A stretch of DNA of 5,887 nt from Candidatus Aminicenantota bacterium. Its GTDB lineage: Bacteria > Acidobacteriota > Aminicenantia > UBA2199. The DNA is taken from NCBI GenBank assembly GCA_020355945.1, contig CP070627.1:6865890-6871776 (forward strand), in the 5' to 3' direction. Positions within the stretch are counted from its first letter, which is position 1. Each line of letters starts with the position of its first letter. Under the pieces are notes generated by a model. It saw nothing but the letters and a program-made list of their open reading frames with translations, was not told the origin of the DNA and ran no database searches. Below, piece after piece: positions 4,873-5,887 of the stretch. The position numbers were made by a program, and so were the translations under genes.

Positions 4873-5887
4873 ATGAGTTTTTACAAAAAAGATTACATCG
4901 AAACACAGCGCAAGCGGAATACCATGATTGCCCTGGCCTCCGTGGCGTTGATTATCATCATTGTCTTTTCTTACAATCTTCTAAAAAAGTCACCGGAAGA
5001 GGAAACCGGTCCAAAGCCTAAAACAGTTATAGGAGAGAAAAAACCGGGAGAAAAGCCAAAACCCGATTCGCCCACGAGCGAAAAAAAGGATAGGCCCACC
5101 ATTATTAAGGAAACCAGGGAGTCAGTGGTCCTGATCAAAATATTGGACAGGGATGGAAATACCATTTCGGTAGGAAGTGGTTTTATTATCAATGACAACG
5201 GTGATATTATCAGCAACCGTCATGTATTTCGAGGTGCTCACCAGGCAGAAGTGGAAACCACCAAAGGAAAATTCACCGTAGCAAAAGTACAGGCCCAGGA
5301 TGCCAATAATGACCTTGTCCGTCTTTCACTGGGACGAACCGGACGAAAATTCAAACCAATAAAAATGAGTGATTCCATGCCGGAAGTGGGTGAAAGTATT
5401 ATGGTGATTGGTAACCCGTTGGGATTGGAAGCCACGGTTTCCAGTGGGATTGTTTCCGCCAGGCGAAAGTTCCTACCTTTTGGCCAGGTTATCCAGATCA
5501 CCTGTCCCATATCACCGGGTTCCAGCGGCAGCCCGGTACTGAACATGAAAGGAGAAGTCATTGGGGTAGCCACCTTTCAAATGGTGAAAGGCCAGAACCT
5601 TAACTTTGCCATCCCCATCGCACATGCCAAAGCACTCAAGCCCTCCAAAGGCGAAGAACTGGCCAGCGTCAATTTTGAGACCACGGAATTTATCGAATCA
5701 CTGGAAGACCCGTTTGACCAGGGAATGATCCTATACGGTCGGGAGCAGTATGAAGGTGCGATTCCTTTTTTTAAACAAGCAGTAGAAAAAGACCCCCAGA
5801 ATGCAGAAGCCTATTATCACCTGGGTATATGTTACAGGGAAACCAGGGCCACCGCTGCCATAGAAGCCTTTAAAAAGGCCATTGAGA
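4873..5887 (+). CDS. Membrane-anchored trypsin-like serine protease with C-terminal TPRs (3' partial)
   Basis: The frame is open from ATG 4873 to the right edge (338 complete codons, no stop). Residues 1-16 are short and rich in Lys/Arg, followed by one hydrophobic segment (about 17-37). This predicts a signal anchor with the rest outside the cytoplasmic membrane. A Lys/Pro/Glu-rich linker (38-75) leads to an S1 (HtrA/Deg-like) protease domain, about 76-255. The triad is readable: His117 in SNRHV, Asp147 in NNDLVRL, Ser218 in PGSSGSP, where the usual GNSGGP has Ser at two positions. VGSGFII at 100-106 and VIGNPLG at 178-184 are also family-typical. No PDZ domain follows as in HtrA. Instead TPR units begin at about 281, with QYEGAIPFFKQAVEKDPQN at 292-310 and AYYHLGICY at 313-321. 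The second unit looks about one residue short in its turn. The gene follows a strong ribosome site, 21 bp after the HEAT-like gene. Substrates are unknown; the protease call is firm, and activity is likely but not proven. Confidence 0.88.
   Translation, partial: MSFYKKDYIETQRKRNTMIALASVALIIIIVFSYNLLKKSPEEETGPKPKTVIGEKKPGEKPKPDSPTSEKKDRPTIIKETRESVVLIKILDRDGNTISVGSGFIINDNGDIISNRHVFRGAHQAEVETTKGKFTVAKVQAQDANNDLVRLSLGRTGRKFKPIKMSDSMPEVGESIMVIGNPLGLEATVSSGIVSARRKFLPFGQVIQITCPISPGSSGSPVLNMKGEVIGVATFQMVKGQNLNFAIPIAHAKALKPSKGEELASVNFETTEFIESLEDPFDQGMILYGREQYEGAIPFFKQAVEKDPQNAEAYYHLGICYRETRATAAIEAFKKAIE

Overview
The window carries an almost complete set of riboflavin (vitamin B2) biosynthesis genes, all on the + strand. 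It is bracketed by the 3' end of an unrelated protein gene and by a two-gene unit made of a HEAT-like solenoid protein and a membrane-anchored serine protease with TPRs. The DNA is moderately AT-rich, has bacterial gene structure with Shine-Dalgarno sites, and contains no mobile-element genes. Nothing fixes the taxon. The bifunctional RibBA, the TPR-fused trypsin-like protease and the short-period intergenic repeats suggest an environmental, probably Gram-negative, bacterium (for example an FCB-group or deltaproteobacterial-type lineage). That placement is weak inference.

Layout: (1) 3-902, the C-terminal part of a beta-rich protein of unknown function, open at the left edge. (2) 903-1055, an intergenic region with a degenerate CTYTGTG/CACARAG repeat, then a strong sigma70-type promoter whose spacer and -10 box hold a perfect 8+5+8 palindrome. 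The predicted transcription start falls on the ribD ATG. (3) 1056-4047, ribD, ribE (riboflavin synthase) and ribBA. ribD and ribE overlap by one base; an 86-bp gap with a possible hairpin precedes ribBA. (4) 4048-4110, a gap filled by a roughly 7-nt periodic AGGYANY array. (5) 4111-4851, a HEAT-like repeat protein. (6) 4873 to the right edge, a trypsin-like protease with an N-terminal membrane anchor and C-terminal TPRs, cut by the window end.

RibBA opens both branches of the pathway, making 3,4-dihydroxy-2-butanone 4-phosphate from ribulose 5-phosphate and the pyrimidine from GTP. RibD deaminates and reduces the pyrimidine. RibE dismutates lumazine to riboflavin. Lumazine synthase (ribH), which often follows ribBA, is absent, as is any FMN riboswitch. 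The two intergenic repeat arrays lie at either side of the rib block. No wholly new system is demonstrable here. The parts most worth checking are the palindromic promoter, the two repeat arrays, the possible ribBA leader hairpin and the HEAT/protease-TPR pair.
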